Shown in pieces: positions 34,201-42,539 of a stretch of 64,000 bases of DNA (positions are counted from its first letter, which is position 1; every line of letters starts with the position of its first letter). The DNA is taken from the NCBI GenBank assembly GCA_035652095.1, contig DASREM010000011.1, forward strand, positions 1 to 64,000, in the 5' to 3' direction. Origin of the DNA: DASREM01 sp035652095 (GTDB lineage Bacteria; Acidobacteriota; Terriglobia; Terriglobales; Acidobacteriaceae). The position numbers were made by a program, and so were the translations under genes. The notes below the pieces were generated by a model. It was not told the DNA's origin. It saw only the letters and a list, made by a program, of their open reading frames with translations, and did no database searches.

Positions 34201-36929
34201 AGATGTTTGCTTCCGTTCGGGCAGCCTACAACATTCCGCGCGATGCCGATTTGAAGCTGCGCGACTTCCCTACCCTGGCGCACGTGATCAAGTTCGCCCG
34301 CGACCGGGCCGGCCGCGCGGTCGAGCAAGCGAAAGTCCCAGAAAAAGTTGAGCAAGCTGCTGCCATAAAACTGAATACGGCGCAAGTTCCTTTGGCAAGC
34401 TTCGAGGCAGCAAATCGTATTCCTCGAAGAGTGCCGGTGGCGGTACTGCGGCCTCCGCTGTACATGTCCAAGCCCACGGGAGTGACACTGGCAGCCGGGC
34501 AAAGAGTTGTCGTCATGTCCGATCAGGGCGGCGTGGGCAACGCGCTCATCACGCGATTAAAAGAGAAAGGGGTGGAGGCCCTCCGAATTGACGGCGCTCC
34601 CGACTCTGAAAACCTGACCAAGACGTTAAAGACATGGCTGGCTGCGGGCGCAGTGCATGGAGTGTACTGGCTGCCGGCTCTGGATCCCGACGAGAACATT
34701 CTCCAGATGAGCCCGACGGCTTGGAGAGAAAAGCTCCGGGTACGCGTGAAGTCGCTGTATACGACGATGCGCATCCTCTATGAGCAGATTGCCCCGAGGG
34801 GGACGTTCCTGGTTTCGGCCGTGCGCCTGGGAGGACAGCATGGCTACGATGAGACGGGGGCGCTGAATCCGCTGGGCGGAGCAGTCACTGGATTCACCAA
34901 GGCCTACAAGCGGGAACGCATGGACGCGCTGGTGAAGGCGGTAGATTTTGAAGCCGGCCGCAAACCCGAAGAGATCGCAGAGTTGCTCATCGCGGAGACC
35001 CTGCACGATCCTGGCGCGATCGAGATTGGGCGCAAGGCTGACTTGCGGTGGACGGTAGGGCTGCAGGAGAAGCCCGCTGTAGACGGCCAGCCTGGAATGG
35101 AATTAGGCAAAGACTCTGTGTTCCTGGTCACGGGAGCGGCGGGCAGCATCGTTTCGGCCATTACCTCTGACCTGGCTGCCGCATCGGGAGGAACGTTCTA
35201 CCTGCTGGACCTGGTTCCCGAGCCGGATGCGGGAAACCCGGACCTGGCGCGCTTCGGCAACGACCGGGAAAACCTGAAGCTGGACCTGTTCCGGCGCATA
35301 CAGGCGCGGGGTGAGCGGGCAACGCCGGCAATGGTCGAGAAAGAGCTGGCAGGACTGGAACGCGCAGTTGCGGCGAAGAATGCGATTGATGCGGTGAAAG
35401 CTGCTGGTGGCACGGCGCACTATTTCAGCGTCAATCTCACAGACGCCAATGCGGTGGCGCAGGTGATCGAGCAAGTGCGCCAGAAGAGCGGCCGGATCGA
35501 TGTGTTGTTACATGCCGCGGGAATGGAACGGAGCCATTTCCTGCCTGATAAGGATGCCCGGGAGTTTGACCTGGTGTTCGACGTTAAAGCCGATGGGTGG
35601 TTCAACCTGCTGCACGCGATCGGCGAGATGCCCCTGCGGGCGACGGTTGCATTCAGTTCGATCGCGGGGCGCTTTGGCAATGGCGGGCAGACCGACTACA
35701 GTTCCGCCAACGATCTGCTTTGCAAAATCACATCGAGCTTCCGCAGTGCAAAACCCGGAACCCGCGGAATTGTCATTGACTGGACGGCCTGGGGCGGCAT
35801 CGGAATGGCAACTCGAGGCTCGATCCCGAAGATGATGGAGGCTGCTGGAATTGACATGCTTCCACCCGATGCAGGAGTGCCGCTGATACGTCGCGAACTG
35901 ACGACCGGCGGAACGCGCGGGGAAATCGTTGTCGGGCAGCGGCTGGGCAGCATGCTCGCGGAATTGGACGACACCGGCGGACTGGAAACAGCGCCGCTGC
36001 AGTCATCCAGTGATCCACACCTGGGCCCAATGCTGGGCAAGGTGACTGGCATTGGTTTGCAGCAGGGGGTGAGCGTCGAGACCGCGCTCGATCCGGCAGT
36101 ACAGCCTTTCCTGCGCGATCACAAGATTGACGGCACGCCGGTGCTGCCAGGAGTCATGGGAGTTGAAGCCTTCGCAGAAGCGGCCCGGACGATGCTCCCC
36201 GATTGGCACCTTACGGCAATGGAAGATGTCAATTTCCTCGCGCCAGTCAAGTTCTATCGTGGCGAGTCACGCACCCTGACCATCAAGTCGTTATTTCATG
36301 ACGAGGGAGATGCGGTCAGCGCTGACTGCGAACTGATCGGCGCCCGCACCTTGCCGAACCAGGCTGAACCGCAACTGACCAGGCACTTTGAAGGACGGGT
36401 ACGACTGGAGCGCGCTCCGCAGGTGGCTAGTACCGTGTCTTTCAAGACGCCTTCCGGAGCAGTGGTTGAGGCAAGTCTCATTTACAAACTCTATTTCCAC
36501 GGGCCGGCGTACCAGGTTCTGGAACGGACATGGTGGGATGGAGAGCGAGTCGTCGGACTGTTCAACCATGCTCTCCCGGTGAATCATCAGCCGGCGGAAC
36601 GTCCGCTGGCAGCGTGCCCACGGCTGATCGAGCTCTGCTTCCAGACCGCCGGGATGTGGGAAATGGGAGTGCAAGGACGCATGGGACTGCCGCAGCATAT
36701 CGACAGGGTTTCCTTCTTCGGCACACCCGACCCGGGGGCAGGTCCACTGTATGCAGTCGTCATGCCGCATCCCAACAGCGGAACGTTCGACGCCGAAGTC
36801 GTGGACACGGCAGGAAGGAAATATCTCCAGTTAACCGGTTACCGAACCGTCACGCTTGCCGACAGCGTTGATGCGGAAGCGCTGAAAGCGCTACAAACCG
36901 TCATGTCATTGCAAGCCGCGGTGGCCTGA
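28203..36929 (+). CDS. Giant iterative-type polyketide/fatty acid synthase, KS-AT-KS-ACPx4-KR-DH
   Basis: 2,908 residues. Domains in order: KS1 (active Cys in DAACASAMAAF, C217; His in MEGHGTSTTVGD and KSNIGHLKGAAG); AT (GHSLGEYGA, S709); a second complete KS of about 1040-1530 (NAACATTAQAV, C1261; SHETYTPARGG; NTKGFTGHAMAAG); four carrier domains (about 1630-2035) each with LDLDLEADLGVDTVKQAEMF; KR (VTGAAGSIVSAI near 2310, Tyr2499 in GQTDYSSANDLL); DH (His2640 in DHKIDGTPVLPGV). There is no enoylreductase or thioesterase. The layout recalls omega-3 (Pfa) and enediyne-type synthases. The attachment Ser is Thr in every carrier (T1665, T1779, T1888, T1995). ATG 28203 is chosen with GGCAGGGA upstream. 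The product is unknown; an unsaturated chain is expected from KR+DH without ER. Confidence 0.92.
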   Translation: MENNGSRAIAIVGAGAILPDAKSVEAFWKNVKDGRYSITEVSPERWDPKLYYDADRSAPDKTYSTIGGWVREAAWEPLKWKLAIPPRVVDAMDESQRWAIACTRAALDDYGYPNRPLDNDRTAVILGNAMAGEKHYFTALRLYFPEYAQELAASASFAALPAKARETITRELHDRMASRIPDVTEDTMPGELSNCIAGRIANTFNFHGPNYVVDAACASAMAAFSAAVDGLVEHDFDVAVTGGIDRNMGASTYVKFCKIGALSATGTRPYAEGADGFVMGEGAAIFLLKRLADAERDQDRIYAVIRGIGGASDGKGKGITAPNPVGQKLAIERGWKNAGIAPDRGTLMEGHGTSTTVGDVVEADSMADVLRGYSLPKGSVALGSVKSNIGHLKGAAGAAGMLKAALALRDKVLPPSVNCDHLNPNIDFTNSPLYVNRELKPWDVPADTVRRAGVSAFGFGGTNFHVVMEEHIPHRLTGNGKRSIAVGEVPAANLLQSTATAKPTAASSPSCKAPLRGALVIGAENEATLAERLRAIQKTAAAGQAPAPAAPAASDLRAAERVVIDYANAAELATKASSAVKALAANQPAMWKALRAQGIFRGRGPAAKVAFLYTGQGSQYVNMLRPLRDSEAIVRDTFIEADRIMKPLLGKPLSEFIFVDSADPKAVAKAEDDLRQTEITQPAVLATDLALTRLLAAYGIEPDMTMGHSLGEYGALVGAGALPFEDALEAVSARGRGMTAVAMNDNGKMAAVFAPLEEIERTLKTIDGYVVIANINSGRQGVIGGASKAVEQAMEAFQKAGYEPVELPVSHAFHTSIVAGAGVPLRRELERLRLQSPRIPVVANVDGEFYPMGPDALPKMLDILTKQVASPVQFVKGLKTLYSAGARIFVEVGPKKALQGFAEDVLGGDNEVVSIFTNHPKVGDVVAFNQALCGLYAAGLGQGVETAVNEAAETKAAAIPASPRQQSSPSSGSTPGTNGDHYSELGHLFADIVERGWEVLHGGRPSTTRSNVVITGAALGLPGTEHIFDDDNVGRILRGEQFIDAIPTRFRRAMVDKNITRLVKSDNGAATFESINSLADAIKLAGRGKEFDLGLEFGIPAERIPALDRATRLAIAVGIDALRDAGIPLVMRYKTTSKGTQLPDRWLLPEPLRDDTGVIFASAFPGYDSFADEMTRYWADHARREQIATLESIRARTAEANGHSGVLTEIDRRIEELKAMVEKSPYVFDRRFLFRILSMGHSQFAEYIGARGPNTAINAACATTAQAVSLAEDWINAGRCKRVIVVSADDVTSDHMLEWIGAGFLATGAAATDEALEEAALPFDRRRHGMLVGMGAAGLIVESEQGAKERGIQPICEVLAAVTANSAFHGTRLDVHHIGQVMEDLVSQAEKRHGISRREIAPQLVFVSHETYTPARGGSASAEIFALRRVFGDVADKIVIANTKGFTGHAMAAGIEDVVAVKALETGVVPPVANFKEIDPELGALNLSKGGAYPVEYALRLGAGFGSQISMTLMRWVKTKDGIRRSPANLGYSYRIVDQQAWSEWLKKMSGRGTTELEVVSRTLRLHDDARASRSEQKVLEMPMKTAPRNVPPPAMIPEKSALTATKAVATVVEKAVVTPAPVAKAAASDAVKERVLALVAEKTGYPTDMLDLDLDLEADLGVDTVKQAEMFAAVREIYNIPRDENRKLRDYPTLAHVIRFVYEKRPDLEGVAIPAVKIAPSMTEEKASAATTTPESMKAPATDDVKDKVLEIVAQKTGYPKDMLDLDLDLEADLGVDTVKQAEMFAAVREAYNIPRDENRKLRDYPTMAHVIRFVYEKRPDLKAASAVSKPAIPEPTAPTVAPETAKPPAADDVKDKVLEIVAQKTGYPKDMLDLDLDLEADLGVDTVKQAEMFAAVRELYNIPRDENRKLREYPTLAHVIRFVYEKRPDLAGTTVAAESKAEPTTVAAQAETPLPSDDAIKEKVLEIVADKTGYPKDMLDLDLDLEADLGVDTVKQAEMFASVRAAYNIPRDADLKLRDFPTLAHVIKFARDRAGRAVEQAKVPEKVEQAAAIKLNTAQVPLASFEAANRIPRRVPVAVLRPPLYMSKPTGVTLAAGQRVVVMSDQGGVGNALITRLKEKGVEALRIDGAPDSENLTKTLKTWLAAGAVHGVYWLPALDPDENILQMSPTAWREKLRVRVKSLYTTMRILYEQIAPRGTFLVSAVRLGGQHGYDETGALNPLGGAVTGFTKAYKRERMDALVKAVDFEAGRKPEEIAELLIAETLHDPGAIEIGRKADLRWTVGLQEKPAVDGQPGMELGKDSVFLVTGAAGSIVSAITSDLAAASGGTFYLLDLVPEPDAGNPDLARFGNDRENLKLDLFRRIQARGERATPAMVEKELAGLERAVAAKNAIDAVKAAGGTAHYFSVNLTDANAVAQVIEQVRQKSGRIDVLLHAAGMERSHFLPDKDAREFDLVFDVKADGWFNLLHAIGEMPLRATVAFSSIAGRFGNGGQTDYSSANDLLCKITSSFRSAKPGTRGIVIDWTAWGGIGMATRGSIPKMMEAAGIDMLPPDAGVPLIRRELTTGGTRGEIVVGQRLGSMLAELDDTGGLETAPLQSSSDPHLGPMLGKVTGIGLQQGVSVETALDPAVQPFLRDHKIDGTPVLPGVMGVEAFAEAARTMLPDWHLTAMEDVNFLAPVKFYRGESRTLTIKSLFHDEGDAVSADCELIGARTLPNQAEPQLTRHFEGRVRLERAPQVASTVSFKTPSGAVVEASLIYKLYFHGPAYQVLERTWWDGERVVGLFNHALPVNHQPAERPLAACPRLIELCFQTAGMWEMGVQGRMGLPQHIDRVSFFGTPDPGAGPLYAVVMPHPNSGTFDAEVVDTAGRKYLQLTGYRTVTLADSVDAEALKALQTVMSLQAAVA
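33431..33870 (+). repeat. Near-identical DNA repeats encoding carrier domains 2 and 3
   Basis: The segment from 33431 and the segment from 33758 (offset 327 bases) differ at about one base over their first 95 bases and at only a few third positions beyond. Carriers 1 and 4 encode the same protein motif with more DNA changes. This suggests recent duplication or gene conversion of carriers 2 and 3. Confidence 0.8.
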
Positions 36930-36974
36930 GCACTGCGAATTGCCTGATGTGACGCGGTACTGATCGGGGGGCTT

Positions 36975-39900
36975 ATGATCCGCGAGTTCCAACGCGTAGC
37001 CATTGTCAACCGGGGCGCGGCTGCTCTGCGTTTCATCCATGCGGCGCGCGAATTCAATCAAGAGCACGGAACTTCCCTTCGCACCATTGCGCTGTTCCAT
37101 GAAGCCGATGGCCGCTCCCTGTTCGTGCGGGAGGCCGACGAGTCCGTCCGACTGGCGCAGACAGGAAGCTCCCGGGAGAGCGCAGGGTATTTCGACTACG
37201 GCCTGCTCGAACAGGGACTGATCAGCGCCCGCGCCGATGCGGTCTGGGCGGGTTGGGGATTTGTCGCTGAACATGCGGAGCTGGCCAGCCTTTGTGAAGA
37301 ACTCGGGATTGTATTTATCGGACCGAATTCCGAGGTGATGCGAAATCTGAGTGATCGCATCCGCGTCAAACGCCTGGCAGAGCAACTACAGGTTCCGGTG
37401 CCGCCATGGAGCGATGGACCGGTGGAAACGCCGAATGACGCGCAACATCACGCGCAGCGCCTGGGATACCCGGTGCTGCTGAAGCCTTCGACGCGCAATG
37501 GAGAGAGAGCGGTCCTGGTGTCACAGCCGGGAGAGCTACCGGAGGCGTTCGAAAGGGCGCGGGCACGGGCATTTCAGTCATACGGGAATCCCACCATCTT
37601 CATGGAGCGACTGCTCGAGGACGCACGGCAGATTCGAGTGCAGATTGTTGCCGATGAATACGGCACTACCTGGGCAACGGGAGCGCGGGAATGCTCGTTG
37701 GTCGGAGGTCAATCACGCAGCTTGTTCGAAGCGCCGCCTTCCGGTTTGTCCCCGGAACTGGAACTGGAGATGCGCGAAGCCGCAGTACGGATGAGCCGGG
37801 CCGTGGGCTTTTCGAGTGTGGGCAGCATCTGGTTTCTGCAGCAACCGGAGAAGCCGGGGTTCGCGTTCCTGGAGATGAAGACCTCACTTGGGGAAGACCA
37901 CGCGGTGAGCGAATGCATCACGGGCAGCGATCTGGTGAAGATGCAAATTCAAATCGCGCTGGGTGGACGGCTTCCCCAGCGACTGCCCAGCCAGAACGGC
38001 TACGCCATTCAAGCACAATTGCGGATCCAGGACTGCGACGACAAGCCGGCGCGTATGCAACGCCTGCGAGTCGCGACTGGACCGGGACTTCGGGTGGATT
38101 GCGGCGTCATTGAAGGTGAATCCCTTCCAGGTGGGTTTGACAGCGCTCTCGCCAGCATCACCGCCATGGGAGAGAACCGCAAGGAAGCGCTGGCCCGTGT
38201 AGCGAGAGCCGTGCGCGAAAGCGTGCTGATTGTGGAAGGCCGCAATACGAACAAGTCGCTTCTGCTGGACCACCTGAATGCCATCGTTGCACAGAAACGG
38301 GACCCGGACCCGGCGGCCGCCCAATCCCGTGACGTAGCCATGCTAGCGGCTGCGATTGAAATCCACGAGGCGGAGCTTTCGAACGAAGTAACGCAGTTCT
38401 ACGCTTCTGCGGGGCGTGGACGTCCGCACGTCAGCACCGAGGTAGGCCGGAAGGTCGAGTTGTTGTTCCAAGGCCAGCGATGCTTGCTGACCGTCTTCCG
38501 CACGGGGCCTCGTCAATACCGAACAAAAATACGGGAAACCACCATCGAGGCGAGCATCGAGCGCATAGATCGCTTTGAATTCTGGCTCACCGTAGCTGAC
38601 CAGCGTTTTCACATCATCGCGGTGCCGGGGGGACATCAGTACCGGGTTGAAGTGAACGGAATCATGTATGAAGTCGAGCGCGGCGATCGCGGAATTGTGC
38701 GCTCTCCGGCGCCGGCGGTCGTGGTCAGTGTTGCGGTGAAGCCGGGGGACCAGGTCGCCGGGGGGGACCGCCTGGCCGTGCTGGAGGCGATGAAACTGGA
38801 AATGGACGTAAAGGCGGAATTTTCCGGGTGGGTCCGCCAGGTCATGATCATTCCCAACGTGCAGGTCGAGGCGGGAGCGCCGCTGCTGCAGATTGAGGCA
38901 AAGCACCCGCCCACGGAACGCCTTCCCGAGTTGTCCCTTCTTACCCAACTTGCTTCGGGCGGGAATGCCAACACCGGTACGCGCTGGAACGAGGATCTAA
39001 GAGAGTTGAAGCGGCTGATGCTTGGATTCGATGTGGATCCTGGACTGACGGCCAAGCGGTTCGTGCAGTGGAAGGAGAATCCACCGATTGACAGCGTGGA
39101 ACTGAGGCAGTTCGAAAACGAGATACTCAGCATCTTCGTAGACATTCAGTCCTTGTTCTGCCGGCATCCGGAGCCGGAGAGCAGCGCCAGCGCCGAAGTA
39201 CCGAGCGCCGAAATGTCCCTGTTTACGTTCCTGTCGTACCTCCGCAGTAATGAGGACACCCGCCATGAAGAACTGCCCCCCGCGGTGATTACCGCATTGA
39301 GAAAGGTGCTTTGCTACTACGGGGTGTATTCCCTGAATCGTGCGCCAGCCCTGGAAGAGAGCCTGTTCTGGATTTACAAGTCGCACCAGCGCTCGGAGCA
39401 ACAGGTGGGGCCGGTTCTGCAGATTCTGGACCGGATACTCAGTGATGAGGCGGTTGCGGCGCGTGCCGAGGCATCGTTCCACGCGCTTCTCGACCGGCTG
39501 ATTTCGGTCACACGCGAATCTTTTCCCCTGGTGAGCCAACTTGCCCGGGAAGTGCGGTATCGCTATTTCGACCAGCCGCTGTTTGAAAGCATCCGGCAAC
39601 AGACTTTTGAGCAGGTCGAGGGACAACTTTCCAGTATGACCGCGGAAACCAACCCTGCTATCCGGCGGGAAAGAGTCAGGGACCTGATGGAATGCCCGCA
39701 ACCGCTGGTAAGCCTGTTTGCCCCGCGCTTTGCCAATGCCACGCCTGCCATGTGCGAACTCATGCTGGAGGTGCTTACCTGGCGTTACTACCGGATTCGC
39801 AACCTGGCCGAATTCGGGCCCCTGATGGTCGGCGAGCATCGCTTCATGAAGGGCGAATACGACCACGAAGGCAAGCGCATTCACGTGTTCACCACGCACG

Positions 39901-42539
39901 CTGAATTCGCGCAGCTCGCGGCCACGGCGCAGATGATCTTCCCGCAACTGCAAAAGGTGCCTGCGGACCACGATATCGTTCTGGATTTCTATCTCTGGAA
40001 CGGCGAGGCCTTGGGGGCGCCAGAAGAGATGCAGCAGAAAGTGGCCGCCCTGCTGAACCAAGCCGCCTTCCCACGCGCCATACGCCGCATCGTGGTCGCG
40101 GTGGGCGGGCCAGGGAAAAACGTGAGCGAGATGCAGCACTTCACCTATCGTCCGCGTGAGGGAAGCTACGAAGAGGAAAAGCTCTACCGCGGACTGCATC
40201 CGATGATCGGGAAGCGGTTGCATCTGTGGCGGCTCAACAACTTCGAAATCGAGCGGCTGCCATCGGTGGACGAAGTTTACCTGCTGCGCGGGGTGGCGCG
40301 GGACAACCCCAAGGACGAACGCCTGTTTGCGTGCGCGGAAGTGCGAGATGTGACGCCAGTCCGGGACAGCTCAGGACGCATTGTGCAGCTTCCGTATCTG
40401 GAAAGAATGTTGAGCGAGGCCATCGCGGCCATCCGGACTTACCAGTCGCGCCGCTCGCCACATGAACGGCTGTATTGGAATCGCATCCTCCTTTATGTCT
40501 GGCCACCTCTGGAGATGAAGCCCGACGAACTGCACGACATCGTGCAGAAGCTGGTCCCGGAAGCCGAAGGCGCGGGACTCGAGCAGGTGGTCGTGCGCGC
40601 GCGGATTCCGAATCCGGAGACGGGAGAGTTGCGCGACATGGTGGTGCGGCTCTCCAGCCCAGGTGGTTCCGGATTGCTGATCACCTTCCGTCCCGCCGCC
40701 AGGTTTGAAGCCTTACGACCGCTCAGCGACTATGAGCAGAAGGTCGTACGCATGCGGCAGCGGGGGATGATTTATCCGTACGAAATCATCAAGATGCTTA
40801 CCCCTTCACAGCAGGACACCAAGGCCGAGTTTCCTCCGGGAGACTTCGTCGAACATGACCTCGATGCAGATGGCCGCCTGGTACCGGTGACCCGGCCCTA
40901 CGGCCAGAACAAAGCCAATATCATCGTCGGCGTGGTGCGCAACTTCACCTCACGGTATCCGGAGGGCATGAAGCGGGTCGTGCTGTTGGGAGATCCGAGC
41001 AAGGACCTGGGCGCACTGGCGGAACCGGAATGCAGGCGCATCATGGCGGCGCTGGACCTGGCGATGAAAGAACAGGTACCGCTGGAGTGGTTCCCGATTT
41101 CGGCGGGCGCGAAGATCTCGATGGAAAGCGGCGTCGAGAACATGGACTGGATTGCGCGCGTCCTGCGGCGGCTGGTGGAATTCACGCAGGCGGGCGGCGA
41201 AGTCAACCTGGTGGTGAATGGAATCAATGTGGGAGCACAGCCCTATTGGAATGCGGAAGCCACCATGCTCATGCACACGCGCGGCATTCTCATCATGACG
41301 CCGAAGGCGGCCATGGTGCTGACCGGGAAACGCGCACTCGATTTTTCGGGCAGCATCTCGGCGGAAGATAACCTGGGAATTGGCGGCTATGGGCGGATCA
41401 TGGGCGTCAATGGCCAGGGCCAGTACTGGGCACGCGATCTGGAGGAAGGTTGCCACATCCTGTTGCGTCACTACGAGCACACCTACATTGCTCCCGGAGA
41501 GCAGTTCCCGCGGCGCGCGCAAACCACTGACCCCATGGATCGCGATGTCCGGGATTACCCGCACACCAATGGGCACGAAAATGCCTTCACGTGTGTGGGC
41601 GACATTTTTTCCGATGAGACCAATCCCGGGCGGAAGAAGTCTTTTGACATCCGTAAGGTGATGATGGCGGTCGCCGATCAGGACCATGCTCCGCTGGAGC
41701 GCTGGCCCGGGATGCGCGGCGCCGAGACTACGGTGATATGGGACGCGCATTTGGGCGGATACCCGGTCTGCCTGATCGGGATCGAATCGCGGCAGATTCC
41801 GCGCATCGGGTTCGTTCCGGCCGACGGCCCCGAGCAATGGACGGCGGGAACGTTGTTTCCGATGTCCTCCAAGAAAGTGGCGCGAGCCATTAATGCGGCG
41901 AGCAACAACCGGCCGGTGGTGCTGCTCGCGAACCTTTCCGGGTTCGATGGTTCTCCTGAATCCATGCGCAGGCTGCAACTCGAGTACGGGGCGGAAATTG
42001 GGCGAGCGGTCGTGAATTTCAAAGGACCGATGGCGTTCTGCGTGATCAATCGCTACCATGGCGGCGCTTACGTCGTGTTCTCCCGGGCGCTGAATGAGAA
42101 CCTCGAAGTGTTCGCGCTGGAAGGCACCTATGCCTCGGTCATTGGCGGGGCCCCGGCGGCGGCGGTAGTTTTCGCCGGCGAAGTGGAGAATCGCACCCGT
42201 AAGGATCCCCGAATTCAGAAACTCGACCAGGAAATCAATGAGGCTGACGGCAAGGATAAGGGCCGTCTGCGGGCGCAGCGCAACGAGCTTTTCAAAATCC
42301 TTCACTCCGAAAAGCTCGGGCAAGTAGCGGAAGAGTTCGACACGATCCACAGCGTGGAACGGGCGCGGAAGGTGGGGGCGCTGAATGAAGTGATCCCTCC
42401 TGCAAGCCTGCGGCCGTACCTGATCCAGTCCATCGAACGCGGGTTCGAGCGGTGTGCGATTAACTCCGCAAAGGCCAGGGATGCCGACGACAACGTGTAC
42501 ACAATTCGAGAGCACGAAGAGGCGGCCAAGGCTTCGTGA
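36975..42539 (+). CDS. Single-chain, eukaryote-like acyl-CoA carboxylase with degenerate biotin carboxylase domain
   Basis: 1,854 residues. About 5-455 is a biotin carboxylase-like domain with the eukaryotic word AVWAGWG (near 90). About 570-645 is a biotinyl domain with the biotin Lys607 in LEAMKLEMD. About 650-1190 is a central domain like that of animal/fungal acetyl-CoA carboxylase (HPMIGKRLHLWRLNNFEIER, HERLYWNRILLYVWP). About 1200-1800 is a carboxyltransferase (ISAGAKISMESG, VVNGINVGAQPYWNAEA, NLGIGGYGRIMG, LFPMSSKKVARAINAA, LLANLSGFDG). The likely role is malonyl-CoA-type supply to the adjacent synthase. The carboxylase half looks inactive: the glycine loop is STRNGERAV, and EMNTRIQVEH of working enzymes is EMKTSLGEDH (300-309). 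ATG 36975 is 45 bases after the synthase. Confidence 0.88.
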   Translation: MIREFQRVAIVNRGAAALRFIHAAREFNQEHGTSLRTIALFHEADGRSLFVREADESVRLAQTGSSRESAGYFDYGLLEQGLISARADAVWAGWGFVAEHAELASLCEELGIVFIGPNSEVMRNLSDRIRVKRLAEQLQVPVPPWSDGPVETPNDAQHHAQRLGYPVLLKPSTRNGERAVLVSQPGELPEAFERARARAFQSYGNPTIFMERLLEDARQIRVQIVADEYGTTWATGARECSLVGGQSRSLFEAPPSGLSPELELEMREAAVRMSRAVGFSSVGSIWFLQQPEKPGFAFLEMKTSLGEDHAVSECITGSDLVKMQIQIALGGRLPQRLPSQNGYAIQAQLRIQDCDDKPARMQRLRVATGPGLRVDCGVIEGESLPGGFDSALASITAMGENRKEALARVARAVRESVLIVEGRNTNKSLLLDHLNAIVAQKRDPDPAAAQSRDVAMLAAAIEIHEAELSNEVTQFYASAGRGRPHVSTEVGRKVELLFQGQRCLLTVFRTGPRQYRTKIRETTIEASIERIDRFEFWLTVADQRFHIIAVPGGHQYRVEVNGIMYEVERGDRGIVRSPAPAVVVSVAVKPGDQVAGGDRLAVLEAMKLEMDVKAEFSGWVRQVMIIPNVQVEAGAPLLQIEAKHPPTERLPELSLLTQLASGGNANTGTRWNEDLRELKRLMLGFDVDPGLTAKRFVQWKENPPIDSVELRQFENEILSIFVDIQSLFCRHPEPESSASAEVPSAEMSLFTFLSYLRSNEDTRHEELPPAVITALRKVLCYYGVYSLNRAPALEESLFWIYKSHQRSEQQVGPVLQILDRILSDEAVAARAEASFHALLDRLISVTRESFPLVSQLAREVRYRYFDQPLFESIRQQTFEQVEGQLSSMTAETNPAIRRERVRDLMECPQPLVSLFAPRFANATPAMCELMLEVLTWRYYRIRNLAEFGPLMVGEHRFMKGEYDHEGKRIHVFTTHAEFAQLAATAQMIFPQLQKVPADHDIVLDFYLWNGEALGAPEEMQQKVAALLNQAAFPRAIRRIVVAVGGPGKNVSEMQHFTYRPREGSYEEEKLYRGLHPMIGKRLHLWRLNNFEIERLPSVDEVYLLRGVARDNPKDERLFACAEVRDVTPVRDSSGRIVQLPYLERMLSEAIAAIRTYQSRRSPHERLYWNRILLYVWPPLEMKPDELHDIVQKLVPEAEGAGLEQVVVRARIPNPETGELRDMVVRLSSPGGSGLLITFRPAARFEALRPLSDYEQKVVRMRQRGMIYPYEIIKMLTPSQQDTKAEFPPGDFVEHDLDADGRLVPVTRPYGQNKANIIVGVVRNFTSRYPEGMKRVVLLGDPSKDLGALAEPECRRIMAALDLAMKEQVPLEWFPISAGAKISMESGVENMDWIARVLRRLVEFTQAGGEVNLVVNGINVGAQPYWNAEATMLMHTRGILIMTPKAAMVLTGKRALDFSGSISAEDNLGIGGYGRIMGVNGQGQYWARDLEEGCHILLRHYEHTYIAPGEQFPRRAQTTDPMDRDVRDYPHTNGHENAFTCVGDIFSDETNPGRKKSFDIRKVMMAVADQDHAPLERWPGMRGAETTVIWDAHLGGYPVCLIGIESRQIPRIGFVPADGPEQWTAGTLFPMSSKKVARAINAASNNRPVVLLANLSGFDGSPESMRRLQLEYGAEIGRAVVNFKGPMAFCVINRYHGGAYVVFSRALNENLEVFALEGTYASVIGGAPAAAVVFAGEVENRTRKDPRIQKLDQEINEADGKDKGRLRAQRNELFKILHSEKLGQVAEEFDTIHSVERARKVGALNEVIPPASLRPYLIQSIERGFERCAINSAKARDADDNVYTIREHEEAAKAS

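Noticed and set aside
33117..34502. 461-codon antisense frame opposite the four carrier domains
   Set aside because: Its repeats only mirror the repeated carrier DNA on the other strand; codon use and composition do not look like a gene.
28203..36929. Calling the synthase PfaA (omega-3 fatty acid synthase)
   Set aside because: The domain order has an extra KS, no pfaB, pfaC or pfaD partner is present, and the carriers lack Ser, so the product cannot be inferred by name.
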